NCBI RefSeq assembly: GCF_016862315.1 | Contig: NZ_BOMS01000131.1 | Coordinates: 25,027 to 89,026 of the forward strand | Length of the DNA: 64,000 nucleotides | Source of the DNA: Actinoplanes palleronii | GTDB lineage: Bacteria > Actinomycetota > Actinomycetes > Mycobacteriales > Micromonosporaceae | Direction: 5' to 3' | Part shown: positions 24,444 to 32,932 of the stretch, in pieces | Layout of the letters: each line of letters opens with the position of its first letter | How positions within the stretch are numbered: position 1 is the first letter of the stretch | Program-made: the position numbers and the translations under genes | Notes under the pieces: generated by a model | Database searches by the model: none | Seen by the model: the letters and a program-made list of their open reading frames with translations, nothing else | Told to the model about the DNA's origin: nothing

Positions 24444-26939
24444 TCAACCCGGCACTGCGGCGAGCAGGCGCTGCCGGGCCAGATCCGCCGCCGGGGTGGC
24501 GCCGAGGGCGGTGAACACGCCCAGCGCCTCGCGCAGCGACGCCTCGTCGCCCACGTCGAGCAGCGCCAGCGCGGCGTCGTACTCGCACCCCAGGTCGGCC
24601 AGCAGCCGGGCGGCCTTGGCCGGGTCACCGCCCGCCAGCAGGCTGTACGGTTCGGCGAGCGGCCCCCGCGGCGGGCGCGCCGACCCGGTGCGCCGCAGCC
24701 ACGCCGCGACCTCACCGAGCAGCCAGGGGTCGCCGCCGGTGACGGCGTCGTCGGCCGACTCGGCGGCGCGGACGGCCTCCGCCCACCGGCCCTCGAGCCA
24801 GTACGCCTCGGCCCGGGCCAGCAGGGCGGGAACGAGGTGCTGCGGCTCGTTCGTCGCGGACGCCATCGTGGCCGCCTCGCCGAGCATCCGCCAGCGGTCC
24901 GGCTCACCCCGCCGGGCCGCGATCACACCCGTGCGGATCAGGCCGTAGAGCCGGTGGGCCGGGGACGGGCCGGCGCCGGCGAGCAGCGCGCGGGTGGCGA
25001 TGACGGTGTCGATCCACCGGCCCCGGCGCACCATGACGGTGGCCTGCTCGCCACGCAACCCGATGGCGTCCGCGGTGAGGCCGACGAACCGCGACGCGCG
25101 TTCCAGCTGGGCCGCCGCCTCCCGATGACTGCCCAGGGCGTGGGCGTGCCGGGCGGCCGCCGGGGCGTACGCGAGCACCGCCGCCGCGTCGCCGGCCGCC
25201 TCGGCGTGGAACGCCAGCCGCGCGTCGTCGTCACACCCGCCGTCCCGCAGGGCGGCGAGGATGCGCCCGTGCACGGCCGCCGCGTGATGCGGCGGCACCG
25301 AGGCGGCCACCGCCTGCCGGGCGATCTCGTGCCGGAACCGGAGCCAGCCCCCGTCGGTGCGCAGCAGCCCGGAGACCAGCAGGTCGTCGGTGAGCCGGGA
25401 CGAGGCTCCGGCGACCGCCACGAGCAGGCGCGGGTCCACCCGTGTCCCGATCAGCGCCGCGACGTCCAGCACCTCGCGGGCGGCCGGTTCGAGGCGGCCG
25501 GCCCGGGCCAGCACCGCGTCGAGCACGCAGGCCGGGAGCGAGGTGCTGCCCGCGCGCAGCACCTCGGTCACGTAGAACGGGTTGCCGCCGGTCAACCGGT
25601 GCAGTTCGGCCGGGTCGACGCCACTGCCCGCGGCCATGGTCCGCACGGCGGCCGGCGACAGCGGATCCAGCGTGACCCGCCGGGTCGTCCGGTGCGAGGC
25701 GAGATCACCGAGCGCGACCCGGAGCCGGTCGCCGCTCCCGATCCCGTCGTCGCGGTACGTGACGACCAGCAGCACCGCGGCGTCGCGCAGTCGCCGGGCC
25801 AGGTAGCGGAGCAGGTCCAGGGTGGCCTCGTCGGCCCAGTGCACGTCCTCCACCACCACGACGTCCAGGCCGGGTGAGGCGGTGAGCTGTTTCAACAGGG
25901 AACGGAACAGGTGGTCACGGTCGGCGTCGGCGTCGAGCAGCTCGCCGCCGAGCTGGCCGGCCAGGTCGTGCAGCGGGCCGAGCGGGCGTGGCGTGAACAG
26001 CCCGTCGCAGGCGCTCCACAGCCAGCGCGCATCGGGCAGCTCGTGGCGCAGCCGTTCGACCAGGGCGGCTTTGCCCACGCCGGCCTCGCCCGCGATCAGC
26101 GCGACCCGGCCCTCACCGTGCCGGGCCTCGGCGGCCAGCGCGGTCAGCGTCGCCAGCGGCGCCTCGCGTTCCAGCAGCGGACCGGCCGGTTCCGCCGTCT
26201 CCACCGGCCGGTCCAGGGACGGATCCTGACGCAGGATCGCCGTCTCGAGCTCGCGCAGCGCCGGCGAGGGGTCAACGGCCAGCTCGTCCAGCAGCGCCTG
26301 GCGGATCCGGCGGTACGCGGCCAGCGCGTCGGCCTGCCGGCCGCTGCGGTAGAGCGCCAGGATCAGCAGGGCGCAGGCCTCCTCGTCGAGCGGGTGCGCG
26401 GCCACCAGCTCCTCCAGCGGCGGCACCGCCGCGGCGCTGCGGTCCTGCGCCAGCTGCGTCTCGGCCAGCATCCGCAGCGCCTGGCGGCGCAGGTGCTCCA
26501 GCCGGGCGGTCTGCCCCTGCAGCCAGGGACCGGGGGCCACGTCGGCCAGCGGCCGTCCACGCCAGAGCGACAGGGCCTCGTGCAGCAGCCCCGCCCGCGT
26601 CTCGCCCGGCGCCTGCCCGGCCTCGCCGATCAGACGCTCGACGTCGGCCACGTCGGTGCCGACCCGGGCCGGGTCCAGCAGGTATCCCGGTGACTGGGGC
26701 ACGATCGTGTGCCGGCCGCCGAGCAGCCGGCGCAGATGGGAGATGTGGCTCTGCAGCGTGTTGAGCGGCGTGGCCGGCGGGGTGTCGCCCCACAGCGCGT
26801 CGGCGAGCCGGTCGGTGCTGACGATCTCGCCGCGGTGCAGCGCGAGCATCGCCAGCACCGCCTTGCGGCGCGAGCCACTGACCGGGCGGGTCTGCCCGCC
26901 CACCACGATGTCCACCGGTCCGAGAACCCGCACCCGCAC
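24444..26939 (-). CDS. SARP/AfsR-type regulator with BTAD and AAA ATPase domains
   Basis: An 831-residue regulator. Residues 1-95 form the OmpR-like winged helix of SARP proteins (VRVLGPVDIVVGG, RRKAVLAMLALHRGEIV and ALWGDTPPATPLNTLQSHIS). Residues 97-240 form the bacterial transcriptional activator domain (BTAD). From about 265 there is a LuxR/MalT-type AAA module with Walker B VVVVEDVHWAD, then TPR-like helices to the end. The P-loop reads AGEAGVGK-Ala at 283-291, where Thr or Ser is expected after the Lys. There is no C-terminal LuxR helix-turn-helix. It may control the adjacent secreted WAVG protein. Confidence 0.88.
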   Translation of the reverse strand: MRVRVLGPVDIVVGGQTRPVSGSRRKAVLAMLALHRGEIVSTDRLADALWGDTPPATPLNTLQSHISHLRRLLGGRHTIVPQSPGYLLDPARVGTDVADVERLIGEAGQAPGETRAGLLHEALSLWRGRPLADVAPGPWLQGQTARLEHLRRQALRMLAETQLAQDRSAAAVPPLEELVAAHPLDEEACALLILALYRSGRQADALAAYRRIRQALLDELAVDPSPALRELETAILRQDPSLDRPVETAEPAGPLLEREAPLATLTALAAEARHGEGRVALIAGEAGVGKAALVERLRHELPDARWLWSACDGLFTPRPLGPLHDLAGQLGGELLDADADRDHLFRSLLKQLTASPGLDVVVVEDVHWADEATLDLLRYLARRLRDAAVLLVVTYRDDGIGSGDRLRVALGDLASHRTTRRVTLDPLSPAAVRTMAAGSGVDPAELHRLTGGNPFYVTEVLRAGSTSLPACVLDAVLARAGRLEPAAREVLDVAALIGTRVDPRLLVAVAGASSRLTDDLLVSGLLRTDGGWLRFRHEIARQAVAASVPPHHAAAVHGRILAALRDGGCDDDARLAFHAEAAGDAAAVLAYAPAAARHAHALGSHREAAAQLERASRFVGLTADAIGLRGEQATVMVRRGRWIDTVIATRALLAGAGPSPAHRLYGLIRTGVIAARRGEPDRWRMLGEAATMASATNEPQHLVPALLARAEAYWLEGRWAEAVRAAESADDAVTGGDPWLLGEVAAWLRRTGSARPPRGPLAEPYSLLAGGDPAKAARLLADLGCEYDAALALLDVGDEASLREALGVFTALGATPAADLARQRLLAAVPG

Positions 26940-26999
26940 GGCCCCACTGTAGGTGGGACCGTGCGACCGAACAGTCGGATCTTGTACGGCACTATCCGG

Positions 27000-27962
27000 T
27001 CACGGCGTCAGCACGGCGGTGCGCTCACAACCCACGAACGTGTCCGGCGTGCCCGGCACCAGCCGGGTGTCGGAGGTGCACTGGTCGGCGCCGGCGCCGC
27101 CGTCGAGGGTGCCGCCGCCGTCCGCGGTGAGCTGGTCGTCGCCGCCGAGACCCTGGACCTGGTCGTGGCCACCGGAGCCGTCGATGACGTTCGCGCCGGC
27201 GTTGCCGATCAGCACGTCGTCGGCGTGGGTGCCGTTCAGGTTCTCCACGTCCGAGGCGATGGTGTCCCGGGCACCGGCCGCGCCGTCCTCGGAGCTGCCG
27301 TCGTCGCCGGTCGCGCCGTCCAGGTCGGCCCGGATCCCGAGCCGGTTGCCCACCTCGTCGTAGGTGGCGGTGTCGGACCCGGCGCCGCCCTGCAGCGTGT
27401 CGCCACCGAACCCGCCGTTGAGCGTGTCGGCGCCCGAGCCGCCGGTCAGCCGGTCGGTGCCGTCGCCGCCGCGCAGCAGCGACGCGATGGCCGTGGCGTT
27501 GGTGATCGTGTCGTCGCCGTCCAGGCCGCGCACCGAGATGCTGAAGACGTTCCCGGCCGCTTGGCAGCGGGCCTGGTGCACGGTCACCAGCGTGCAGCCG
27601 GCACCGGCGGTGAGAGTGGACATCGGATTGTCGACGGTCAGGAACCCGCCGCTGACGCTGACGGTCACCTGGTCCTTGATGCCGGGCAGCGTGTCGTACT
27701 TGAGGACTCCCGCGGACCGCACCACACCGGGCTGGCAGTCGCCGTAGCAGCCCGGCACCGCCGCGGTCGCCGGCTGTGCCGCGGTCGCGGGTTGTGCCGC
27801 GGTCGCGGGTTGTGCCGCGGTCGCGGGTTGTGCCGCGGTCGCGGGTTGTGCCGCGGTCGCGGGCTGGGCCAGCGCGAGCGGGCCGGCGCCGGCCAGCGCG
27901 AGGCCGGCGACCGCCGCGAACAGCCGGCCCGGTACCCGCAGATGTCGATCGTGACTGAACAT
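27000..27962 (-). CDS. Secreted RTX-type calcium-binding repeat protein
   Basis: A 320-residue exported protein. A signal peptide ending near ALA is followed at once by six exact PATAAQ-type hexapeptides, a Cys-containing domain, and nonapeptide RTX repeats in two clusters (GGDGTDRLTGGSGADTL and GNAGANVIDGSGGHDQV among them). These GGxGxD repeats bind Ca2+ and fold as a beta-roll on export. Unlike classical RTX toxins it has a Sec-type signal and is short, so it is more likely a surface or matrix protein. The start at 27962 is set by the signal peptide. Confidence 0.82.
   Translation of the reverse strand: MFSHDRHLRVPGRLFAAVAGLALAGAGPLALAQPATAAQPATAAQPATAAQPATAAQPATAAQPATAAVPGCYGDCQPGVVRSAGVLKYDTLPGIKDQVTVSVSGGFLTVDNPMSTLTAGAGCTLVTVHQARCQAAGNVFSISVRGLDGDDTITNATAIASLLRGGDGTDRLTGGSGADTLNGGFGGDTLQGGAGSDTATYDEVGNRLGIRADLDGATGDDGSSEDGAAGARDTIASDVENLNGTHADDVLIGNAGANVIDGSGGHDQVQGLGGDDQLTADGGGTLDGGAGADQCTSDTRLVPGTPDTFVGCERTAVLTP
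27759..27866 (-). repeat. In-frame 18-bp minisatellite (six units, PATAAQ)
   Basis: Six consecutive 18-bp units encode QPATAA. Four central units are base-identical and the two outer ones differ by a few bases. The block sits between the signal peptide and the first domain of the RTX protein. Identity at the DNA level implies recent slippage or homogenisation, so copy number probably varies between strains. Confidence 0.9.
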
Positions 27963-28047
27963 GTGCTCCCCCAGGGACGCTCTCGGAAACGTTCCCGGAA
28001 CGGTCGCAGCCGGCGCTGAAGGGGCGCTGACCCGCCGTTGAAACGCC

Positions 28048-28566
28048 CTACCCCGGGCGGCTGGTGAGGTAGCCGAGCACGAGCGCTGTCCACCACGCCA
28101 GCTGGGAGAGCACCGTGACGGCCGCGGACCGGGCCAGCAGGGCACGCGGTGGCTCGGGGTGGCGGCTCAACTCGTGCAGCAGGCGGCCCGCGTACACGCC
28201 GTTCAGGCCGACGACCAGCACGGCCACGGACTTCAGATCGGCGGGCAGGCCGAGGAAGAGCCCGGAGACCAGCAGCCCGGCGAACCCCGCCCAGATCGGG
28301 ACGTGCGCGCCCTGCGCGGTGCGCAGCACGTCGGCGAACGTCCGCCGCCCGGCCAGCCAGAGCAGCCCGAACCAGTCGACGAGCAGCACCGCGCCGAAGC
28401 CGGTGACCATCGAACCGAGGTGCACGAACAGCGCGACGTCGTGCACCGCCCCGGCGGTCCGGGCACGCGGGGCGGCGGCCAGCACCACCAGCCAGCACGC
28501 CACGACGACGGCGCCCTGCAGCGCGGGGGAGGCGGGACGGCGGTGCCGGCCGGATACAACGGTCAC
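28048..28566 (-). CDS. Integral membrane protein of unknown function, 172 residues
   Basis: Starts at a GTG (28566) and has four hydrophobic segments. Histidines lie at helix ends (HDVALFVHLGSM and AHVPIWAGFAG), a pattern seen in small CopD/DUF2214-like membrane proteins, but I cannot assign a family. It lies upstream of the RTX gene on the same strand with an 85-bp gap. Confidence 0.65.
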   Translation of the reverse strand: MTVVSGRHRRPASPALQGAVVVACWLVVLAAAPRARTAGAVHDVALFVHLGSMVTGFGAVLLVDWFGLLWLAGRRTFADVLRTAQGAHVPIWAGFAGLLVSGLFLGLPADLKSVAVLVVGLNGVYAGRLLHELSRHPEPPRALLARSAAVTVLSQLAWWTALVLGYLTSRPG

Positions 28567-28760
28567 GCATGGGAGACGGCCGCTCCGCGTCCGGACAACA
28601 CAAACTGACCGACGTTCGGCGCGCGGTGGTCCCGGCTGACGACCGACATTGTGCGGTACGTATACGGAGCGCCCGTCCGCAGGCTACGAGCCGAGTCCCG
28701 TGGTGGTCTCACGCGACACCGCCCCGACTCCAGACCGCAGCGCGCCTCCCGCCCCGCGGC

Positions 28761-28813
28761 GGCTGGCTCCCAGGGGTGCGTCGAACCCCGGGAGGCACCC
28801 CTGAAAGCCAGCC
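28761..28813. repeat. 53-nt palindromic dispersed element, copy 1
   Basis: GGCTGGCT and CAGGGGTGC on the left arm pair with GCACCCCTG and AGCCAGCC on the right arm, with a two-base bubble and a loop containing TCGAA. It has exactly the same length and core as the element at 51999-52051 (GAGGCACCCCTGA shared). Both copies lie in intergenic DNA. Confidence 0.75.
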
Positions 28814-28836
28814 GGTGACCCGGAGGCGTGCCGCGG

Positions 28837-28914
28837 CCGGCTTGCGCCTTTTCCGGCTTGCGCCTCGTCCCGGCTCGCGCCTTTCCGGCTCGCGCCTTTC
28901 CGGCTCGCGCCTCG
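28837..28914. repeat. 15-17-nt tandem repeat, about five units
   Basis: Five units of CCGGCTYGCGCCTTT follow each other; two middle units are identical and the others differ at the C/T or the T-run. Non-coding, located between the palindromic element and the 31-nt array. Confidence 0.7.
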
Positions 28915-29016
28915 CCACGGCTTCCGCCTTCGAGCGCTCGGCAGGGGCGGTGGGGGTGCGCAAAGGCTGATCGCGTGCGCTGACCGCCCGCCGGTGGGCG
29001 GCACGCGCACGCACAA

Positions 29017-29205
29017 CCGGATCGCGTACCGCTACCGCCCGCGAACCCCACCGACCGCGTGCCGCTACCGCCCCGCCAGTCCGGATCGCGTGCTCCCACC
29101 GCCCCTCCGGCCCGGATCGCGTGCCGCTACCGCCCCATCAGCCCAGAGCACGTGCTCCCACCGCCCCTCCGATGCAGAGCGAGTACCCCCGCCGCCCTGT
29201 CCATC
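29017..29205. repeat. 31-nt tandem repeat array, about six units
   Basis: Units begin near 29017, 29051, 29081, 29112, 29143 and 29174, with spacing of 30-34 nt. The first four share a core like GATCGCGTGCCGCTACCGCC and the last two are diverged. Two more copies in opposite orientations lie at 1684-1801. There are no unique spacers between units, so this is not a CRISPR array. Confidence 0.75.
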
Positions 29206-29368
29206 GCCGGACGAACACGCCACCCCTCGGTGGCCGGCTACGGCACTCAAGCTGTGGGCCCTTGCGCAGGTTCACGGCTGCCCGCGCTCTCGAGAAAGCC
29301 GCCAGCACCAGCCGCCGCTAAGAGGTGCACTGTGGCCCGGGGTGGCGGTGACATAGACTGCTGTCACG

Positions 29369-29539
29369 ATGCCCACACGGAGTGCGATTCGGCGAGTTCT
29401 GATCGCCGCCGGTCTGGCGACCGCCGCGGTGCTGTCGCTGGCCGGGTGCCCGTCGTCCGGCAGCTCGGAACCGGTCTGCGACCAGTCCGTCGTCAGCAGC
29501 CCGGGCGAGCCCGACAACTGCCCCGACACCGGCCGTTAG
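29369..29539 (+). CDS. Small lipoprotein, 56 residues
   Basis: ATG at 29369, TAG at 29537. The N-terminus has MPTRSAIRRVL, a hydrophobic core and the lipobox LAGC with Cys27, followed by a short Ser-rich tail with Cys37 and Cys51 (PVCDQSVV and DNCPDT). The lipid anchor leaves only about 30 residues outside the membrane. I know no function. TAGACT at 29355-29360 could be a -10 box with a short or absent leader. It ends 4 bp before the convergent hydrolase gene stop. Confidence 0.6.
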   Translation: MPTRSAIRRVLIAAGLATAAVLSLAGCPSSGSSEPVCDQSVVSSPGEPDNCPDTGR

Positions 29540-29543
29540 CGAC

Positions 29544-30419
29544 TCACCGCCGGATCAGGTCGGCGATCTCCTCGGGCAGGCCGGGGGAGTAGTAGGTGTG
29601 CCCCATACCGGGCACGACGTGCAGCCGGGCGCCCGGGATGGTGGCCGCCAGCGCCTGCCCGTGACCGAGCGGGAAGACCGGATCCTGGTCGCCGTGCACG
29701 ACCGTGGTCGGTGCGGTGATCGAGGAGAGCGGGGCGAGCCGGTCCGGCGCGAACACCGGGGCGGCCCGGTGGTGCTGGGCGGCCGCGGCCGGATCCGTGG
29801 CCCGGGATCGCGCCAGCTCGAGCATCGCGCGGGCGGCCGGCTCGTCGAACGGGCGTACCGGGCCGTTGAACACGCGGAACAGGGCCACGTCCGACTCCAC
29901 GCCCGGCGGCAGGCGGCGGGTCAGGTGGGCGAGGAACGCGGGCGCCGCCGGGGGCAGATCGTCCGGGTCGGATGACTGGCCGGCGCTCACCCGGGCCAAC
30001 GACGGGCGGGGGTCGTGGCCCATCGGCGAGGTGCTGATCAGGGTCAGGGAACGGACCCGGGCCGGCGCGTGCACCGCCAGCCACTGCGCGAGCATCCCGC
30101 CCATCGACGCGCCGGTCAGGTGGGCGGAGTCCAGCCCGAGACCGTCGAGCACGGCGAGGCAGTCGGTGGCGAGGTCAGCCATCGCGTACGGATGAAGGTC
30201 AAAATCGACGGTGCTGGAGCGTCCGGTGTCCCGGTGATCGAAGCGGATCACCTGGACCCCGCTGCCGACGAGCCGGGCGACGAGCGGGTCGGGCCAGGAG
30301 ATGCCTTGCGCGGCGGCGCCCGCGATCAGCAGGACGGCGGGGCGGGCGGGATCACCGGCGCGCTCGGTCCACAGCGTCAGCGGGCCGGAGGGCACGAACC
30401 GCTCGGTCGTCGTGAGCAT
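29544..30419 (-). CDS. Alpha/beta-hydrolase fold enzyme (esterase-like)
   Basis: A 291-residue hydrolase. The nucleophile elbow GASMGG puts Ser at 105, the acid is in HGDQDPVFP and the His is in GMGHTYYSPG. The oxyanion-loop region is LLIAGAAAQG, and the sequence RFDHRDTGRSS is typical of the RdmC/proline-iminopeptidase-like branch of esterases. The substrate is unknown. I start at the ATG at 30419; 36 upstream residues in frame are promoter-like sequence. Confidence 0.85.
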   Translation of the reverse strand: MLTTTERFVPSGPLTLWTERAGDPARPAVLLIAGAAAQGISWPDPLVARLVGSGVQVIRFDHRDTGRSSTVDFDLHPYAMADLATDCLAVLDGLGLDSAHLTGASMGGMLAQWLAVHAPARVRSLTLISTSPMGHDPRPSLARVSAGQSSDPDDLPPAAPAFLAHLTRRLPPGVESDVALFRVFNGPVRPFDEPAARAMLELARSRATDPAAAAQHHRAAPVFAPDRLAPLSSITAPTTVVHGDQDPVFPLGHGQALAATIPGARLHVVPGMGHTYYSPGLPEEIADLIRR

Positions 30420-30534
30420 GAGGCGCACGGTAGCGCGAGCAGTGACGGCCCGGCCCGCGATTATCGCGGCCGAACGGTCAGCGTCACCACGGCCGAGAGC
30501 GGAATTCGAAATCTTCCTGCTCGCCATCTGCTAT

Positions 30535-30549
30535 CTGGCAGATTGCCAG
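30535..30549. promoter_or_regulatory. Inverted repeat in divergent intergenic region
   Basis: CTGGCA-GAT-TGCCAG is a perfect inverted repeat in the 212-bp gap between the hydrolase (start 30419, minus) and the small membrane protein (start 30632, plus). It overlaps a second palindrome, ATCTGGCAGAT. It is a candidate operator; no adjacent regulator is seen. Confidence 0.4.
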
Positions 30550-30631
30550 TATGCATCATGCCATGGCGCCACGGGGAAATCACTCATCGATAGTCTCTGG
30601 CGTGGTCTTCGTGATCAAGGCAGAATGAGGT

Positions 30632-30922
30632 ATGGAGAGTCAGCAGGCCGCAATTAACCGCCGCGGGCGGGTGAAGCCTGAATTCCGTCGACACTATGCC
30701 GAGAATGCCAACGAGCATCGCGTCGCTGCGGATCTGTATGCGACTCTCGCGCAGATTCTGTTCCTGTGCTGCATTGCCATCGGGGCAACTGTTCTTCTGC
30801 GCGGTGAGGGCGTCGGTGCAACTTTGATGGTTGTGGCGGCCTGCGGGATGGTGTTCATCGAGGTCTGCCGCCGGAGGATATCGCGGGCCAAATCCAAAGA
30901 AGAATATCAGACGTGGGGATGA
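30632..30922 (+). CDS. Small membrane protein, 96 residues
   Basis: A hydrophilic N-terminus (VKPEFRRHYAENANEHRVAAD) is followed by two hydrophobic segments (LYATLAQILFLCCIAIGATV and ATLMVVAACGMVFIEVC) and a basic C-terminal tail. I do not recognise the family. GC content is lower than in surrounding genes. It precedes the unknown three-gene operon at 31157 by 234 bp and may be functionally linked, but this is only proximity. Confidence 0.6.
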   Translation: MESQQAAINRRGRVKPEFRRHYAENANEHRVAADLYATLAQILFLCCIAIGATVLLRGEGVGATLMVVAACGMVFIEVCRRRISRAKSKEEYQTWG

Positions 30923-31156
30923 TTCCTGATATGGGCAGACTTGCCCCTGAGTGACGGTCTGTGCAGATCTTTCGGTGGATCTTTATTTGATATGACCATG
31001 CCGGGGGTATCGGTTTCGGGCGAGGTTGCCGCAGCTCGCGATGTCGTGGGAGTCGCGGCGGTGAACATTTGTTTCACTGTCTCCTTGGTGACTGGCCGGA
31101 GTGGATATTGAAGCTCCTCTTGTCAGGCCTTGAGGGTGCCTGCGAGCATCGCGAGT

Positions 31157-32932
31157 ATGAAGGCGCTGCTGCCGATCGAGGAGCGTCCCAGGGTGGACTC
31201 GCTTCCGTCCGATCAAGTCAGATTACTGCTGCACACCATGCGTTTGCACCGTTCGTTGCTGGAGGCCGCGCACCAGGACGCCAAACGCTTGGCCGTCGAT
31301 GGTGTCCACCCGTGTTACCTCATCGATTATCAGCTTCTGCACCGATTCATTTACGACCAGGGTCGGACGCTCGAGTCGCTGGTCGAGTTCTGGTACCTGC
31401 TCGAGCAGCAGGACATCACGCTGATCGTCGGGCACGGAACGTTCATCGAGGTCCTGCACCGGGTGCAGCGGAGCACGAAGATACATTTGCCACGCGTCGC
31501 CGGCATCGAATCGTATGAGCATTTCGTAGACCGGCTCGGGGTGTTGTCGTCGTTCTACGACTTCAACGAACTGCTGGACACGCTGATACGCAAGGATCGG
31601 CATCATGCCCGCGCCATAAAACGCTTGGCCGACGTGCTGCAGCGCAAAAATATCGAATACATCTGGGACCTCGGGGCCAGAGCGGGCGAGACGCTGCTGG
31701 ATCAGCAGACGTATGTGAACGCACTCGATGTTCTGAGCTCCATCCGGCCGTCCCGGAAATCCGTTTATCCGAACGCGGCCGATGCCATGAACATCGCCGA
31801 CGTGGCCGGCCTGCGGAGCATGAGCGAGAGAGGGGCGTATCCGGGATACTGCTTCATGCTGACCGATACCCGTCCGCTGCTCGACGAAAGGAACTGGGCC
31901 AGAGACCCGCACATGGACCGGACGGGGTATCCCTCGGCGGTGTCCCGGACGCCGGTCGCGGCCATCTACAGTCACCTGATCCTGCCGTCGGACGGCGCGA
32001 CGGCAGGCCAGGTCGCGGACAATACGGTGCGGCTCATGTACGACGCGGCCGAGATCGAGAAGGAACTGCGCAGCTCGGCGGGATACCGCGGGCCGATCTC
32101 GATGGGCAACGACCGCTGGGAGGACATCGCCGCCGAGGGCCGGATCACGCCGGAACTCATCCAGCAGCTCGGCCTGTTGTCGCGGTTCGTCGGTGACCCG
32201 GTCATCGCCGAGACACAGCGGATGTACGACAACAGCCGGCGGGCGATGGCGATCTGGTCGGCGCAGTACGGCGACCGGCAGGCGGTGGAGTCCCCGCTGC
32301 GGCTGTTCGACGTGATCCTCAGCTTGTCGCGGGTGCTCGGACAGCAGGACCGCCCCCTCAGCGACCTGGCCTCGTTCTGGCAATCCGTGATCGAGCGCAG
32401 CGCCGACCACGCCGGGGACTGGTGGACTCTGACCTACCAGCGCAAGGGTGAAGGGCCCGACGGCGTCCCGTACCTCGAGGTGGAGCGGCACCGGGACTTC
32501 GCGATCGTGCGCTGGCCCAGCTCGGCCAGTCTGGAGAACGTGCTCGCGGCCTTCGCGGCCATCTTCGCCAGGCACGGCATCAAGCATGTCGTCCTGTTGC
32601 TGGGTATGGAGTGCGACGTGATCAAGTTCGACGCGGAACTGCCGGTGACGCCGGACGAGTTCCAGGCCGGGATCCGGGAGGCCGAGGACGGGTTCGCCCG
32701 GGATGGGCTCGGGAAACCGTTGTGGATCCGGATGAACGCCGAGCCCTTCGATCTCTACGCGGACCTGTTTCCTTCCCAGCCCGGTCTGGATCCGGTTCTC
32801 GGTATCTGCGGGACCGGGCTGGATTTCCTGCACATCCGGGAGCTCTACCAGGCGACGGCGCAGCGGTTCCTGTTCGACTCGTGGTTCGATGCGGTGCTCG
32901 CCGACGCGGCCCGTGACGAGTGGAGGCCATGA
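31157..32932 (+). CDS. Predicted PIN-like nuclease domain protein, 591 residues
   Basis: I know no named family for the full protein. Residues 53-240 carry a PIN-like acidic pattern: CYLIDYQLLHRFI (Asp57), GHGTFIEVLHR (Glu98), NAADAMNIADV (Asp209, Asn212, Asp215) and FMLTDTRP (Asp237). The order and spacing resemble PIN-domain metal-dependent RNases. The C-terminal half (about 300-590) is alpha/beta and unassigned (GIKHVVLLLGMECDVIKFD near 485). I chose ATG 31157 over TTG 31130. Codon use is a little less GC-biased than neighbours. It overlaps the next gene by ATGA. Confidence 0.65.
   Translation: MKALLPIEERPRVDSLPSDQVRLLLHTMRLHRSLLEAAHQDAKRLAVDGVHPCYLIDYQLLHRFIYDQGRTLESLVEFWYLLEQQDITLIVGHGTFIEVLHRVQRSTKIHLPRVAGIESYEHFVDRLGVLSSFYDFNELLDTLIRKDRHHARAIKRLADVLQRKNIEYIWDLGARAGETLLDQQTYVNALDVLSSIRPSRKSVYPNAADAMNIADVAGLRSMSERGAYPGYCFMLTDTRPLLDERNWARDPHMDRTGYPSAVSRTPVAAIYSHLILPSDGATAGQVADNTVRLMYDAAEIEKELRSSAGYRGPISMGNDRWEDIAAEGRITPELIQQLGLLSRFVGDPVIAETQRMYDNSRRAMAIWSAQYGDRQAVESPLRLFDVILSLSRVLGQQDRPLSDLASFWQSVIERSADHAGDWWTLTYQRKGEGPDGVPYLEVERHRDFAIVRWPSSASLENVLAAFAAIFARHGIKHVVLLLGMECDVIKFDAELPVTPDEFQAGIREAEDGFARDGLGKPLWIRMNAEPFDLYADLFPSQPGLDPVLGICGTGLDFLHIRELYQATAQRFLFDSWFDAVLADAARDEWRP

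Larger units (their letters stand above)
28567..29368. other. Gene-free repeat island
   Basis: About 800 bp without a convincing gene. It contains a 53-nt palindromic element (28761-28813), a 15-nt tandem repeat (28837-28914) and a 31-nt tandem repeat (29017-29205), each listed separately. Open frames here translate into Arg/Pro/Gly-rich repeats in several frames, as expected for repetitive GC-rich DNA. Confidence 0.7.

Noticed and set aside
28761..28813. tRNA-like structure because of a TCGAA loop and flanking arms
   Set aside because: A simple hairpin without D or anticodon arms or CCA end; better explained as a dispersed palindromic element.
28563..29099. Minus-strand frame of 178 codons with GGSGTRS and ARAGK repeats
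   Set aside because: The repeats are explained by the 31-nt and 15-nt tandem repeats at the DNA level; no start context or family match.
29017..29205. CRISPR array
   Set aside because: Units follow each other without unique spacers, vary in sequence, and no cas genes are nearby.
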